Shown piece by piece: positions 22,731 through 35,563 of a stretch of DNA of 64,000 nucleotides. The stretch spans positions 310,001 to 374,000 of the forward strand of contig PUDQ02000020.1 in the NCBI GenBank assembly GCA_002964805.2. Reading direction: 5' to 3'. The stretch comes from Trametes villosa (taxonomy: Eukaryota > Basidiomycota > Agaricomycetes > Polyporales > Polyporaceae). How positions within the stretch are numbered: position 1 is the stretch's first letter; every line of letters begins with the position of its first letter. The position numbers were made by a program, and so were the translations under genes. The notes beneath the pieces were generated by a model. That model had not been told where the DNA came from and ran no database searches. It worked only from the letters and a program-made list of their open reading frames with translations.

Positions 22731-23768
22731 TCATCCGAGCAGCGCAGCCCCAACGAGGCCAAGCAGCCCAGCAATGCCAATCGCGCCCGCAGAGTTGTGC
22801 AGGCTCGCAGCGTTGCTGCTAGTCGCCGTTGCGGCCGTCGTCGAGGACACAACGGAAGCAGCGTGAGCAACCGCTCCGGAGGCTGTCGCCGACGCCGAAC
22901 TGGAACCAGTGGTGGAGATCACCCTGTGTAGAACACATGAGCCATGATGATCCTACGCGTAAACACTTGTGTCACGTACTTCTGGACACCAGCCGCAACC
23001 GATGAGGTGGTGGCAGTCTCAGTAGACGCAGCGGAGGTTTCCGTAGTCGTGTTCGTGGGAGAGTTCTCCGCCATGGCCGTGGTCCCTGAAGAGGCGTTGA
23101 GGCAGCTATTGCGGTATGAGTACCAATCATACGCGATACTTGCCTTCCCACATACCTGCTGTCAGGGCCACTCTGCACGGTCTGTATATCTGAGAATGCC
23201 TCAGCTCCTGAGCTGTCGCGCAGGGTCGACGTGCTGAGATGCGAACATTAGCCACATATGCATGGCGGCCCAGAAAGTGATACTCACAACGCAGTGCCAG
23301 TGGGCAGGTCGACCATCCAGGACAGGCTATTGGCGTTCAAAGAACCAAACTGCTTAATCTATAATGAAAGGTATCTGAGTATCATGGTCACAGCTCACAA
23401 GGCGCCTGCGTACCGCCGGAGCACCCGGCTGACCACCTGCATGTCGAGGATAAGTTAGCATGCGCATGACTTATAGAAGCGAACCGCATACCAGGGATGA
23501 TAGCCAGGTAGTAGGGGGGTGAACCTCCCTGCCACGTAAACTGCACGGGCTCTGAGAAAAGAAGAGTTAGATGAGATGCGCCCGTCTGTCATACAGTACT
23601 AACGTACGACACTGGGTCGCGCTCGCCCTATCGAACCGTAACCTGTTAGCAAGAGAGGAGGATGCTGAATCACGGTACTCACAGCGTGTTGATCTTCGGG
23701 CCAGCTACTTGCGCCAGGACCACCGGGGTCAGAGCAACAACGGCCGCAGCAGAGACGAAGAGACGCAT
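22731..23768 (-). CDS. Ser/Thr-rich GPI-anchored protein, Kre9/Knh1-like domain
   Basis: A minus-strand gene with about seven small introns starts at 23768. The signal peptide MRLFVSAAAVVALTPVVLAQ is followed by the single-domain pattern of the Ser-Thr-rich GPI-anchored (Kre9/Knh1 N-terminal) family: PVQFTWQGGSPPYYLAIIPG, a GSLNANSLSWMVDLPTGTA strand pair and LRDSSGAEAFSDIQTVQSG. A Thr/Ser-rich mucin-like stalk and a hydrophobic GPI-attachment tail (AIGIAGLLGLVGAALLG) follow. It should be displayed on the plasma membrane or cell wall. Exon limits between 23250 and 23700 are approximate, including a very short piece around GGQPGAPA. Conserved blocks lie in one frame after splicing, so I regard it as intact. 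Confidence 0.82.
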
Positions 23769-24260
23769 CGTAAAGAGTGTCGTGGAAGTCGGGGATGGAG
23801 GGTGCGGCAAGCGCGGGTATCGGTGAGCGAGCGGAAGGTGTTGTAGGAGGTGGGCTGGTGAGCTGGTGGTCTGAGGAAGAGAGTTGGCGAGCGCGAGCTC
23901 AAGTTATTATCCAACATGGTGAAGAGTCGTCGAAGGCACGGCGGGAGGCGAATCTTGACAGCTAAAGAGGTGAGGAACACCCGAAAGAGGAGCGGCACCT
24001 GCCTTTCGCGGAGGCGTCACACGACAGAACTGACGTTTCCGGACGCACCGCATCGACGCCGTTGCGTGCTGCTTGTGGTAAGGCCGCATACACTCACCTA
24101 ACAAGTACTAGCATGAGCTCGCCGCGAGGATCGTCTCGACCGGAATTTTGGTGGAAGTCGAAGGACCGCGCCGGAAGATGTTGATAGACAAGACAACATA
24201 GTGACGAAGCTCGCCCCGAGAATACAGACCCAACTGCTACACGTACCAATCAAACACGCC
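23769..24260. other. Spacer between the GPI-protein and PRMT5 genes
   Basis: About 490 bp holding the promoter of the GPI-anchored protein gene and the 3' end of the PRMT5 gene. No other feature is seen. Confidence 0.5.
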
Positions 24261-27229
24261 CTACAGTCCGATCCAGCTGCTCTGGCCCCCAGGGTTGTGC
24301 AGCGCAGTCTGACTGATCTTCACCAGGCTCACGCCCTCCCGCGACCTCTCTGGCTGCTGAGGCAGCTCGAGCGTCAGCTGCGGGACGTCGAGCAGCGGAC
24401 TCGACACGAATGTCGGGGTCGAGACGATCGGGCTTAGGAAGGTGCTGCTCTCCGCCGACGGGCTCATCGGAGACAGCGTGTCGCGCCAGATGGGCGAGTG
24501 CACGGAGGAGCTCGGCACTGGTAGGAACGCCTCCGCGTACCACTCGTACCACACCTTGCGCACGTCGGTCAGCCGCCATAGCGAGACCGTCAGTTCGGAG
24601 TCGGCGGGGAGATACAGTGGGTCCTGCGGGCGCGGTTGTAGCAATCGTGGTGCCTGAACGATGGAGAGGCTCACCTTCAACGGGATGAAGAGGGGGAACC
24701 AGCTGAGCATGTCCTTCGAGATCTGCGCCATCCGGTCTGGGTGTATGCTCAACCCCACATGGCCGTAAAGCACGGCCTCGAAGTACCCCGCAAAACCGTG
24801 GAGCACGCCCGCGTTCGGTATGTGGAACGTGAGCTTGGCGTGGCGGGTATTATGACTGTTCGTCAGCGGAAGCCCTACACAACTCGCAGTTAGCACTAGC
24901 GCTTCGCAGACAGGAGGTGAGGGGTAGGCACCTTGTTCCGTCAGCGCAGCGTCTTTCCTCGGGTGTTCAAAGTCCCAGCATTCCTGTATCCTAGGGCCGC
25001 AGGTCCCGCTGATCCCGCCCCCGTTGTCGCTCAGGATGTTGATCGCATGGAGCATGACCACGTAGGGCGTCTCCAGCGACTTGGGGTCTTTTGTCGCCCT
25101 GGTCTCGTTGTAGAGTTTAGAGGAGGACAATGGCGCGATGTATGCCGTATAGGATGAGGGTATGGAGATCCCGTCCGCTGATCGTGACGTTAGGGGTCGT
25201 TAAACTAGACGTAAGACGAGAGGGTCCTCACGTTTCAGGAACCGCGACGCCCCGTCCAAACACTCGGGGCTGAGCTCATTGTCCCCAAACGAGCCCAGCA
25301 GCTCGCTGATCAATATGTCGACCTTTTCGGGCACCTCCAGGGTCCGCATGTCTCCGTACAGGAGCTTGACCTTGTCGTCGCCCCACTCCTCGCGATGGCG
25401 TTCTTGGAGGCTGGGTACTAATCCCGTCGGTATGGGCTCGGTCAGAGCATCGCGACTGTGCACACTCACGTTACGTAGGCGTTGGGGTTCTTCTCCACCG
25501 CATACACGAAGGCTTCGCGTTTCGATCGCTCGATCGCTTTCAGGGCGCGCGCGACGAGGGGCCCACGGCCGGCTCCGGCGACGCATAGGGTCCTAATTCC
25601 ATGTCGGGGTCAGCGAGAGCCCGAGCCACGGGTGCAGTACTCACACTTTTCCCGGATCGGTCCATTCCGACAACGCGAGGAATATCGCCTGAATATGCCG
25701 CGCGTAAGCACAGCTGACCAGTTTAGACGCGGTGGCACATCTGGCTTACCTCCTCGTAGTTGCGGTATTTTACGGGGTCTTGCTCGAATGTCTGGTATGT
25801 GATACTTTGTAGGTTGTCCATGAGCGGCTGAGTACTGTTCAGCATCTGGCGAGCAAAAGCGAAGAACTTCCGATATGACCGACCTGTAGTGGCGCTTGCA
25901 GGTAGTCTTGATATCCAAGAGCGAAGTTCTCGACCGTGCCAGCCGTCTGCGCCGCCTTCACGGCTGGACTCGTTTTCTCCAAGTGTCGAACATACTGGGC
26001 GTACGCAGGCTCGCCTCCACGAGTATGCTTCTTGGATCTTGTCCCAGATAGTATGATGTTAGGCTGAAGCTGAGTACGGGGAATTAGCCTTGCCGTACGA
26101 TATGGTCGCGTGCGGCTGTCTACCTTCACGATGTCTCGAATAAATGACTGCGATCCCTTCGTCAATACCGGGTAGCCCTTAGCGTTCGCGATGAACGCCG
26201 AAGCTGGAAGCCATATGTGCCGAACGGGCTCCGCCAACCACTGGTCAAGAACCGTGGACGAGAGCGGTAGCGGCGGCGTCAGGTCCAGTGCTGTATTCCC
26301 CCGAAGTCAGCAAGTTGACATTCGTTCAAAACACCTCATCGCGCGTGCCTACCCAACGTCAGCCGCGGATTGTACCCGCAGATCGTGCGGATGGTGTCCC
26401 ACATCTCCCACGTCGTCATGTTCGACTCCGGGGGCGTCCCGCCCGCCACGAACGGGGACGGCGCGGACTCCACCGGCGACGGAGAGCGGGACGGGCTCGG
26501 GAGCACGGTGGCGGGGTCGTAGATGGGGATCCGCACGGAGAGCTCCATGAACGGGATGCTCGCAAGGCAGGCGTTGATGGCGCGCGCGTAGGAGCCGACC
26601 TGCGTCCGGTTACTCGGCGGCGGGAGGATCGCACATTGCGCGTTCAGGTAGGAGGCGAACGCGAGCTCTTGCTGGAGGGCCTATTGTAGAAGTGCGTTAG
26701 CCACATTGGGACGTTCCACGGGTGATGAGCATCCGAGAATAGCTAGGCGTTCAGTAGCATCGGGGAGAGACTCACGATTTCGGCGTCATGGCGGACCCAA
26801 TCGTCCGTCGTATCCAGCTCCAGCCAATCCGAGATGAGCGGGATCAGAGTCTCCGCCTCCTCTAACCACGAACGGACGAAACACCATCAGTCCCTCGGAG
26901 CGGCAAGGCGAACCACCGCGGAAGCAAAACGCGCACGCACCGAGGCGCGAGATCGTGACCTCGTCGCGGAAGAACGCGGGCTTGCTCCGCCACGCCTCCG
27001 CGCGCTGCTCAATCACGAGCTTGTCCGGGGAGCCCTCCGGATCGAGGATGCAGAGCTCCCGCCAGCGCGCCCTCCATTTTTCGTTCGTGAGCGGGACGCA
27101 GACCGCGTCGTACCCCGCCGTGCGCGCATCGGATGTTGCGCGGAGCACGGGGGTGTCGTCGCCGAGATCGTCGCGTCGTGAGAGGTCCGCGATGTCCTCG
27201 AGGGTGTAGTGACTACAGAAAGCAGGCAT
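24261..27229 (-). CDS. PRMT5: Protein arginine methyltransferase 5 (Skb1/Hsl7 type)
   Basis: A minus-strand gene of about ten exons encodes a type II arginine methyltransferase that makes symmetric dimethylarginine on histones, Sm proteins and other targets. In order I see an N-terminal TIM-barrel region ([40 protein letters not shown]) and [20 protein letters not shown]. The SAM motif [20 protein letters not shown] comes next, then the catalytic double-Glu loop [20 protein letters not shown]. The substrate-barrel blocks [20 protein letters not shown] and [20 protein letters not shown] follow, with [10 protein letters not shown] near the end. All catalytic blocks are present. The 5' end is uncertain: I use the ATG at 27229, but an acceptor just downstream means the true first exon may lie in 27230-27560. 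Confidence 0.88.
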
Positions 27230-27572
27230 ATCGTTAGAAGAAAGCTGGGTAGCAGAGCATGCGAGAGAGGTTTTGTGGACAACGATGGACCCTTGGATAG
27301 ATCTGCCACCAAGTGTCAGCGGCGAAAGGAATCTTATCGCCGAAGATACAGATAGACGCTCAACTCGATCGTGTAGTGATCGACGACCTCGGACCTGCTT
27401 TGAAGCTAACACGGGTACCCAGAGCAAGGAAAACACTACAAAGTACTATCACAATCGACGTGACACCGGAGCGTGTTCCTTCTAAGCCCATTGACCGTGG
27501 ACGATATCGTACATCCAAAGTGTGCAACTACATCCTAACCATCTATGACTTTGACTTTGATCGAGAGAACAC
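27230..27572. other. Spacer, possible PRMT5 first exon
   Basis: Between the PRMT5 start used here and the ankyrin gene stop. It may hold an unrecognised PRMT5 first exon; nothing else is visible. Confidence 0.4.
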
Positions 27573-28522
27573 TCAGCTACCCTCCGTCCTCGGTCGCTTC
27601 GCATCATCACCGTCTCTCTCTTCCCGTTCCTGGACCCCGTCTGTCCCCATCCCATACCCAGTGACCATACCCTCGATGACCGCCCTCCCCACGATCTGTC
27701 GCAGCTCGTCATCCGATGCCTCCCGTCCTTCCGCCTCGGCACGCTGCATCACAGCTTGCACCGACTGGAGCAGCGAAGAAGTTAGGTTTTCCGATGCAGC
27801 GTTCTGCGCATGCTGCGACGGCTGTTCGAGCATCTCCACGGGGGCTGTTCCATCTCCGCCGGCACCCGTGCCGCCCAGGCCTTCTAGGTATGCGGCTACC
27901 GCAGGGAAGTCTTCTTCGAGGTGCTGTGCGGGCTGTGATGCGCGTGAGATAGCGTTCATGGACGCGGAACTCAAGGAACCACCTACGGAAATGCCCTCGT
28001 CGTTTTGACGGTTGATCGTCGCGCCATGCTCTACGAGGAACCGCGCGGTCTCGATGTTCTCGACCACATACAGCGGCGTATCTCCGTCGTTATCGGTGAC
28101 ATTGACGTCGCCGCCTGTGCGCTGCACAGTAAGCGATGCACAGCGGTATTAGGGTTCGGACGTACCGCGGGAGATGAGGTATTCGAGGACATTGAGATGC
28201 CCGTAGGATGCAGCTGCGTGCCTGCAGTGGAGCGTCAGCGAACGCGCGCCCGCAGCATACTTGGGAGCCGTACATCGGGGTGTATGTGTTCGGGTCAGGG
28301 ACGTTTGGGGACATCGCTATACGGCCGTGGTGAGCGGTCTGCGCCGACCTGTGTAGTACGATCTCACAAACAGTGTTCTTCGATCAGCTCCTGCATCGCA
28401 ATGGAGTCAGCTCATTGGCTTTCCGAGTAGAGGCATCGCAGTACCCTGACGCGCTCGAGGTCTCCGTCGCCCGCCGCAACCCATATGTTCTTTTCGTGTT
28501 GCACGGTAGTTGGCACAGGCAT
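27573..28522 (-). CDS. Ankyrin-repeat protein
   Basis: Six exons (28522-28445, 28390-28372, 28316-28274, 28221-28166, 28114-27987, 27932-27573) give 227 residues, with a 19-nt second exon and an atypical GTTTGT donor. The protein starts MPVPTTVQHEKNIWVAAGDG and runs through about three ankyrin repeats. Telltale blocks are DLERVRELIEEHSMSPNVPD, MHAAASYGHLNVLEYLISRG and GGDVNVTDNDGDTPLYVVEN. It then ends in a charged helical tail (DDELRQIVGRAVIEGMV ... KRPRTEGS). Ankyrin repeats are protein-interaction modules. Close relatives occur widely in fungi; the partner and role are not known to me. It may share a promoter region with the plus-strand WC-2 gene 1.6 kb away. Confidence 0.88.
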
Positions 28523-30137
28523 GATGGAGCTGCAGAAAGAAAGTTGCCGGGTCGAAGCGCCCATGAGAACGATCGAAGGCGGCACCCACGTGCCACCGTC
28601 GTGGTTACCCCGGATTAGGCTCTCCGAGTACAGAGGTCCTCAGCAGGAGTCCTTCACACGGCGACCGCCATGGGTGTGCTTGTGGGGGGCGCTGGGACCT
28701 GCCTATACGCGTAGTGAGCGCGCCCCAGCATGCTTGTTCCTGCTTGAATTCATGGGTGCGTGTCAGTTAGGCAGGATCATCCGTCATGTCGCTTACCATC
28801 CGCGGGGCGTCTACGAACCTATTTCCGCCGCTGTTATATGAGGTTGGCATTAGCACATATCGGGCCCTGTGACGAATCAAAGCGGGGTTCATTCTTCTGA
28901 ATATCTGTTTAATGTGCGCCACCGGGATGGCTGTCAGATGAAGGCCGACTACACGCAATTCCCTTTTTGACATGTCCGTGTGGCACAACCGCTCGGCTTT
29001 GCGCTGCAGTGACAGGTTGTGCGTATGTTTCACGCACCGCTGGGCCTACGGTGAAGAACCGATGACCCTACTTTGACACCCGGCTTCCGGGCGAATATCG
29101 CGAGGTGATGGACGGGTGGCCACCTCAAAGGCGGCAAACAATGGATGCTCCGTGTCATATGGTTCAGTTCCGCTGGCCGGCAGTGCGGCTACATTGGCAC
29201 GCACCGCACACCGGTAAGTATGCTGGAGGGGGGCGTATACGGTGTAGCACTGCATCATATGTGGACGGCGGGGTCGAGGATTGCATTCGCATTCTTGTTG
29301 GCGACGCGCTCATGACGGAATCTAAAGAAGCGGATCTGCGATCGGAGACTGGATCTTCGAATCCGCGCCGACTAGCGCCCCCTGGGGCGGGGACAGATTA
29401 CGTCGGCGATTTATATGCGGTCATTTTCCCAGATCTGCGGGGGACGCTGTGCCGAACATTGCATACGGTGCGCTGCGGTGCTGGCGCGCGGTATGCTGCG
29501 GATGCGCGGCCGAGAGCGGGTGCTGCGAGCGGCGAGCGGGAGGAGGAGGGGACGGGACGGAGGACGCGCGTTCTGGATCTGCGTAATTGAGATCAAATTC
29601 GGGGGTGGAGTCTAACCGAATAAGAGGCCGCGCGGGTCGGGGCACGGGACGTGATGGCGGCGGTGGCTGGGTGCGCCGACGGTGACTCGGCGGGTGCGCT
29701 GGCAGCGGGGGCGGGGCGGGGCGGCGGGGGCGGGGACAATGGCGGGCGGAGGAGGAGGAGGGGCATGGGCCGGATGGGGAATGCATCGCTGTGTGCTGCG
29801 AGATAGGCTTTGTGATCGAATGGGTGCCGAGCGATATGCGACTTTGACGGGCAGCGGAGGCGAGCGTCTGGTGGGCGGTGTTGACCTGAACCTTGTCCAT
29901 CCCTGGTCCCAGGCCGAGCAGCTGCAGCGGCTCTGGCGGAATCCGTCCGGCCCCTGTCTGTCCCACCTCCTGTGCTGAGTTGGAACCGCGGCCACTCACG
30001 TCCTCCAGCCGTCCGCTCCTTAACCTCGATCCATCAGGATCAGCTGCGTCCCGCCTCGTTCCTCCGTCTACCTTACGCCATTTCTTAACCTCCGGCCTCC
30101 TACCTTACACGCTCCTAGTCCTACCTTACCCGCCGCC
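28523..30137. other. Long divergent intergenic region
   Basis: The 1.6 kb between the ankyrin and WC-2 start codons contains only overlapping chance open frames. A pyrimidine-rich leader precedes 30138. Large upstream regions are common for fungal regulators, so this is probably promoter and 5' untranslated DNA of the WC-2 gene. Confidence 0.5.
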
Positions 30138-32777
30138 ATGAGTTTTTTGGCCTCCCACCAGCGAGGCTACGACTCTCTTTCCCACCCCGACCTCGCCCAG
30201 CACCCCTCCGTCCACCCCGCACACCCCTCCCGCGTCCCCATGCACCCGCTCGCGTCCTACGACAACCTCCCGCCCCACGCCCTCCCGCAGCTGCCCCCGG
30301 ACAACATCGTGCCACACCCCGCGCAACCGTCCCAGGTCGCCGATCGTTCGACCACCGGCTTGCCGAAGGTGGGGGAGACCAGGTGCTGTAAGTGCTTCCC
30401 CGTACTCCCCAACGATCGTTCATCGATCGAACGCTACCTCCGAGACCTATTCCGTCCGCATGCTTACCCTCCCTGATCATCCAGACTGGACCCTGCTCAC
30501 CTCCGACCTGCACTTCCTATATCTCGATCCCGTCCTTGCCAGCCATCTAGGCGAGCAGGCCGACGGCCTCGTCGGCAAGTCCCTGCTCGACTACGTCCAC
30601 CCTGACGAGAAGACGTCCGCGAGGGTCGATCTCGGCGCCGTACTGGATAGCAGGACATTGCATGGGAGCGTAACTCGGTGAGTGGCATTACTTTGTCTCG
30701 CATATACCCCAGGTCATACCGACACGCCGCACTAGCGTCCGCTATTCGCGCCTCTCGAGGATCCGCAGGCTGCTGGGGTACAATGGGCCCGCGCCAGAAT
30801 GGTCCGACGCGGACAAAATCGCGGTGGACGCCAATTACATGGCGGTCGACATTGTCATCAACTACGCGGCGGACGGGCTCGTGCTCTGCTTCCATCACGC
30901 AGTAGTCGACCTTACACCACGCGACAACGACGAGCACAACAAAACGTGCTGGACGAACTGGTGTGGCACACCCGATTTCAACCTGGAACAGGTCCAGATC
31001 TTACACCACCGGCTGCAGTCAGCCGTCCCCCAGCCGCCTACCGTCGGCCGCGTGTTCCAAATTCTCCTGAACCAGCCCACGCGACCCTTGTGGCTAAGCT
31101 GGCCTGCTGGGCGCCCCGGAGAACCCACGCCCAAGGACTTCGCGCGGCTGGCAGAAGACGTACACATCAGCAGCACCGGAACCGACGCGAAGACCAGCTG
31201 CACTCGGCGGTATAAGGCTTGCCAAATCATGGACTTTGGAATGGGCGATAAACAGGAGGTGGAGAGCATATTTATACCTCATGGTTCGCACCCTCTCTCC
31301 TGCCTCGCGCCGACACTGCCTAACGCGCTATAACGATGCTTTGCCGCAGGTGCCATTATTTTCGCTTGTCACAAGATCAACTCTTACCCCCGCGGTAACG
31401 ACGCCGGTGGCAGTGGCATGCAGCACCTCGGATACCATTCGAACAACTACGCCACACAGGGCGCTCAGTACTACGACCCGCACGCTCAAAACCTGCCTTC
31501 TTCCCACATGTCCTCTGTCCCTCCCTACGACTACAGTCCCCAACCCCAGCAGCCCATGTCGTCCTCGTATCCGCCGAACAACTGGGCCAACATGGAGGCG
31601 ACGGACTCACAGAGCCAGTACCCATGGGCTCCAAGCTCCCTGCCCAACGGCGCACCGGTCAGCAGTATGCGCTCGTCGTCGTACTCGGCGCCGCCACAGG
31701 CCGCCCCAACGCAGCACCATTGGTCCTCCCAACCCCCGTCGTACCTGGAAAGCGGGTCACCTGTGTCCCCGTCGGTCGGGCCGACGGCGCCTAGCCCCAG
31801 CACCCTCCAGTTCCCGGCCTCAGGTCAGCCGGACCACGAGGAGCAACCACCTCCGTCACCGCCGGCCGATCTAGTCCCTCCTCCTCGGGCAGGGCGGCGG
31901 GGGAGCAAGGAGCAGTACACGAACGGCGGGCGCAGCGCAGGGAACCCTCCGGTCGGGGTGACGAAATGCGCGAGCTGCAAGGTGACGCACAGCCCCGAAT
32001 GGCGAAAGGGGCCGAGCGGGAAGAAGGACCTCTGCAACGCGTAAGCCGCCCACGTTCCCGTTGCCATGTCCGCGTCTGATCGCTGACTTCGCGCTTCTCT
32101 CGTGTCGCAGATGCGGCCTGCGCTTCGCGCGGTCGCGCGCGAAGAAGGAGGGGGGCAGCCAGCGGCGCCGCAAGGAACGCGCGATGAGCACGTTGTCTGT
32201 CAAGCCCGAGCCGTCCCCGTCGGCGTCTCCCGTGAGCGCCTCGTACCCGGGCATGCGGCGCGGCAGCTACTTCGACGACGGCTCCTTCCTCTCCACGTCC
32301 TCCGCAGGCTCAGGGTCCGGGAACGACAGCTTCTCGCACCAAGCCACGTTCGAGGGCATGGCCACGCCCTCGCCCTCGCCGCCCTCCGGCGGCATGCACT
32401 ACGTCCCCGGCCAGTCCGTGAACTACAACCCGCCGATGCAGGCGGAGCGGCAGCAGAATTACGGCGGGCACGCGGGCCAGTTCTACGCGCTGCCGCCGTC
32501 GCAGCACGGGATGCAGCAGCAGGGCATGCAGGCCGTCCCGCCCTCGCGCCTGGAGCCGATCGTGCCCTTCCCGAACCGGCTCTCGCCGCTCGTGTCGCCG
32601 TCGTCGCCGACGATGAACTCGCCGATGAGCGCGGGCCTGTCGGCGTCTTACGAGCGCGATAAGCGGCACGAGCGCGAGCAGCACGAGCAGCTGATGATGT
32701 CGCAGCAGCTTGGCCCGGAGCACTCGTATCGCATGCAGAAGCCGCCGAGCTACATGGAGCGTAACGCCCCCTTCTGA
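30138..32777 (+). CDS. wc-2: White collar 2 homologue (PAS + GATA zinc finger)
   Basis: Five exons (30138-30387, 30485-30677, 30736-31283, 31350-32040, 32111-32777) give 782 residues. A Pro/His-rich N-terminus leads into a PAS domain (about 85-330), starting WTLLTSDLHFLYLDPVLASH. It contains the insert NKTCWTNWCGTPDFN and closes with EVESIFIPHGAIIFACHKIN. A disordered Ser/Pro/Gln region follows. A GATA zinc finger CASCKVTHSPEWRKGPSGKK has cysteines at 537, 540, 559 and 562 (CX2CX18CX2C), split by the last intron, and a basic tail. WC-2 pairs with the flavin photoreceptor WC-1 to form the blue-light-responsive transcription complex; in basidiomycetes it controls photomorphogenesis. No WC-1-like gene lies in this window. 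The PAS lacks an obvious flavin-binding cysteine motif, as expected for WC-2. Confidence 0.92.
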
Positions 32778-33696
32778 ACCTGAAACGCGCACGAACGAGC
32801 AGCAGCACCCCACCCCCCCCTTCAACGCGGCACCCCGCCCCTTCCGTCTCCCGCTGTCCTCGCGCTCGCGCCTGCAAGACCCCGGCCTCTCCGCACGTCC
32901 AATCACGTTTCCGTGTCACGAAGATGATGGGATAGGACATCACGCACGCACTACACGAGCCGCTCCCCCCGCATGCGTCGCGCGTCCGCGCCCTCGGGCG
33001 GCGCGCGGTCGGTCTTTTCGCCTTTTTTCGGTATTTATCCTCTGTATTCTCCTCCGCCTGACTTCTAGCCCGCTAGTAATGGTCGTGTGCATCCCCCGGA
33101 AGCGTACAATTCCCTAGTTCGCATGGTCTCTTCGTGTACTGTAATAATTAGCGCCCCCAATGGCAGATGTCCTCTCTAGATTCGCTACTTAGGTCTGTAT
33201 GCATCTAAGTTATCGCTGGGACCACACTTCGATGTCTCCTGAGGGCGCTCCCTGCGTTCCCCGCGCTCGGGCTGAAGCGCCTCGATGGGGACGCCGATGC
33301 CGGGGACGGATCGCGCGAGATCTTGTTGGTCCAGCATTGCTCGCGCCCTCGTTACGGCATGCGGGCGGTGGTGGGCCCTGTGGCTCCAGATGGACGTGCA
33401 CAGGCACCGGGCGCGGTGGATATGGGAGGCTCGGTGACAAGAAGAGGGAAGCCGCGCCTTATTCTCGGACACAGTGCACGCCCGCGGGTGCGCGGAGGCG
33501 ATCAAGATTACGCCCGTGGGCTGCCGAGCGTGCGCCGCGCCAGTGCTTGCGGGGAAGCCGACGCGGCTGTCTGCCAGTGCCAGTGCCACCACGGCGCTAC
33601 TGTATCGAGAGAACGTGCACGGTGCAGCGTGCGGCGTGCGGCCAGGGCCAGGGGCATAGCGGGAGAAGGAGGGTGTCTGCCACTGGGAGCGCACGG

Positions 33697-33704
33697 TTTA
33701 TATA
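33697..33704 (+). promoter_or_regulatory. TATA-like element upstream of SDS22
   Basis: TTTATATA about 280 bp before the SDS22 ATG. It is the more distal of two candidates. Confidence 0.35.
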
Positions 33705-33823
33705 GGACGCGCTGGGGAGTGCACCCGTGCGCTGCTTCCTGCACGGTTTGGGCGGGAAGCGCAGCTAGCGTCCCGAGGAGCGCGCAAGGGCAAGGACCTG
33801 AGCGCGTCATCGCGACGCGCGTG

Positions 33824-33830
33824 TATAAAT
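33824..33830 (+). promoter_or_regulatory. Proximal TATA box of SDS22
   Basis: TATAAAT about 150 bp before the SDS22 ATG at 33977, a plausible distance for a fungal gene with a short leader. Confidence 0.5.
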
Positions 33831-33976
33831 GAGTCACGTGCAGGGCGCGCCGGTGGCGTCAGGAACTGGCGCCCGCTGCTCTGGGCTTTCGACTGCCATC
33901 ATCTGCCGCGACTTGACTGGGTCTTGCGATCACACACCCTATCTCTCTGACTCGAACTCTGAACGCTAGCTGTGTT

Positions 33977-35563
33977 ATGGCGTCCTTTGACATCCCTGAG
34001 AAGACTGTTCCTGCTGAGCCTGCGCCTGCGGTGTCTGAGGCAAGCGCGGTGGATCCTGCTACAGAGCCACAGAAGGAGGCTGCGATCGTGTCTGCCCCAT
34101 CACGGTGCGTTCAAATCCAACACAAGGTCGCCGGAGCACGCAACTGAGCATTTAATGTCATGGCTAGTGAGAAGACCACGCGAGTAGAAGTTGTTAGGCA
34201 ACCCGACTCGAGTGAAGACGAAGACGATGGCGAGGCTGAGGATGAGATCGAGGACTCCCAGATCCTAGAGGACCTACCAAACGAGACGGAGGTGCGTGTA
34301 TTATCTTGCACCGACAAAGCACCAGCCTGACCATGTCTCCACCGCAGGACATCGAGCTCATACACTCGCGCCTCAGCTCCAATGCTATCGGGAAACTCGG
34401 ACTGCAGCGATTCGGCGACAGCCTGAAGCGGCTATGTCTCCGGCAGAACTTCATCACGCACGTTGACAAGGAGGTGTTTGGTGCGCTCAAGGCACTCGAA
34501 GACTTGGACTTCTACGACAACAAGATCAAGCATGTCGGACCCGCTCTGAACAACATGAGCGGCTTAACGTGAGTTACTTATCTGCAGCGCATGTGTGGGA
34601 GACTCATCACTGCTGCTTGCAGGACTCTCGACCTCTCCTTCAATATGCTGAAACACGTACCGGAGGAATTTGAAACTCATCTCAAGTCGTTGAAGACGAT
34701 ATTCTTCGTGCAAAACAAGATCTCGCACATCGCGAACCTCGCTGGGCTCAGCGCGACTCTGCGGAGTCTAGAGCTCGGCGGAAACAGGATCCGGGTGCGT
34801 GGCTTGGTGTCCTTCGGTCACGCCGGACTGGGCTGAATGTGGTTGCCAGAAAATCGAGGGCCTCGATGCGCTCGTGAACCTCGAAGAGCTGTGGCTGGGG
34901 AAAAACAAAATCTCCAAGTTGGAGGTGCGGCATTGACTACGAGGCACCTGTTCACATGTACTGACTGCGCTCTAGGGTCTCGAGCAGCTGAAGAAGCTCA
35001 AGATTCTCTCGATTCAGTCTAACCGTATCACGAAACTAGAGGGTTTGGAGGGCTTGGAAAACCTGGAGGAGCTGTACATTAGCCATAACGGTATCCTCAA
35101 ACTTGAGGGACTCGAGAAGAACGTAAGTGGACTGAGGAGGCATGAAGTCATTTGCTCATGCGCGTCCGTCAGCCCAAATTGCGCACACTAGATGCCGGGA
35201 ACAACTTCATCGAGACGTTGGAGGGCGTCTCGCATTTGACAAGCCTGGAAGAGCTATGGGTGCGTACAATCATCATGTATCTCGCGCCGCTTGTTCTAAG
35301 CACACTATGCGGTAGATCAACGACAACAAGATTTCCAGCTTGCAAGATCTCGAGCCACAACTCAAGCACATCACTACCCTGGAGACGATATACCTGGAAG
35401 GAAACCCTGTACAATCCGCGGAGGGCGCGAGCTACAGGAGGAAGGTCATCCTTGCACTGCCGCAGATCCAGCAGCTGGACGCGACGTACGTATCCATCTT
35501 CATCCCCGTCCAGCCATCCTCACGCTCTCGCGCAGATACGTCAAGCAGCCATCCGCAAGCTGA
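33977..35563 (+). CDS. SDS22: PP1 regulatory subunit SDS22
   Basis: Nine exons (33977-34104, 34168-34291, 34348-34568, 34623-34794, 34850-34924, 34976-35122, 35173-35259, 35316-35485, 35536-35563) give 383 residues with all phases closing. An acidic, low-complexity N-terminus is followed by about eleven SDS22-class leucine-rich repeats of about 22 residues, such as LKRLCLRQNFITHVDKEVFG, LEELWLGKNKISKLEGLEQL and LEELYISHNGILKLEGLEKN. The cap ends TIYLEGNPVQ ... LPQIQQLDATYVKQ. SDS22 binds the catalytic subunit of protein phosphatase 1 and helps its nuclear and mitotic function and biogenesis. Many introns fall at similar places in the repeats, as if repeat units were exon-sized. Confidence 0.93.

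Larger units (their letters stand above)
32778..33976. other. Intergenic, promoter of SDS22
   Basis: 1.2 kb holding the WC-2 3' end and the SDS22 promoter. Two TATA-like sequences lie toward its right end. No gene is seen. Confidence 0.5.
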
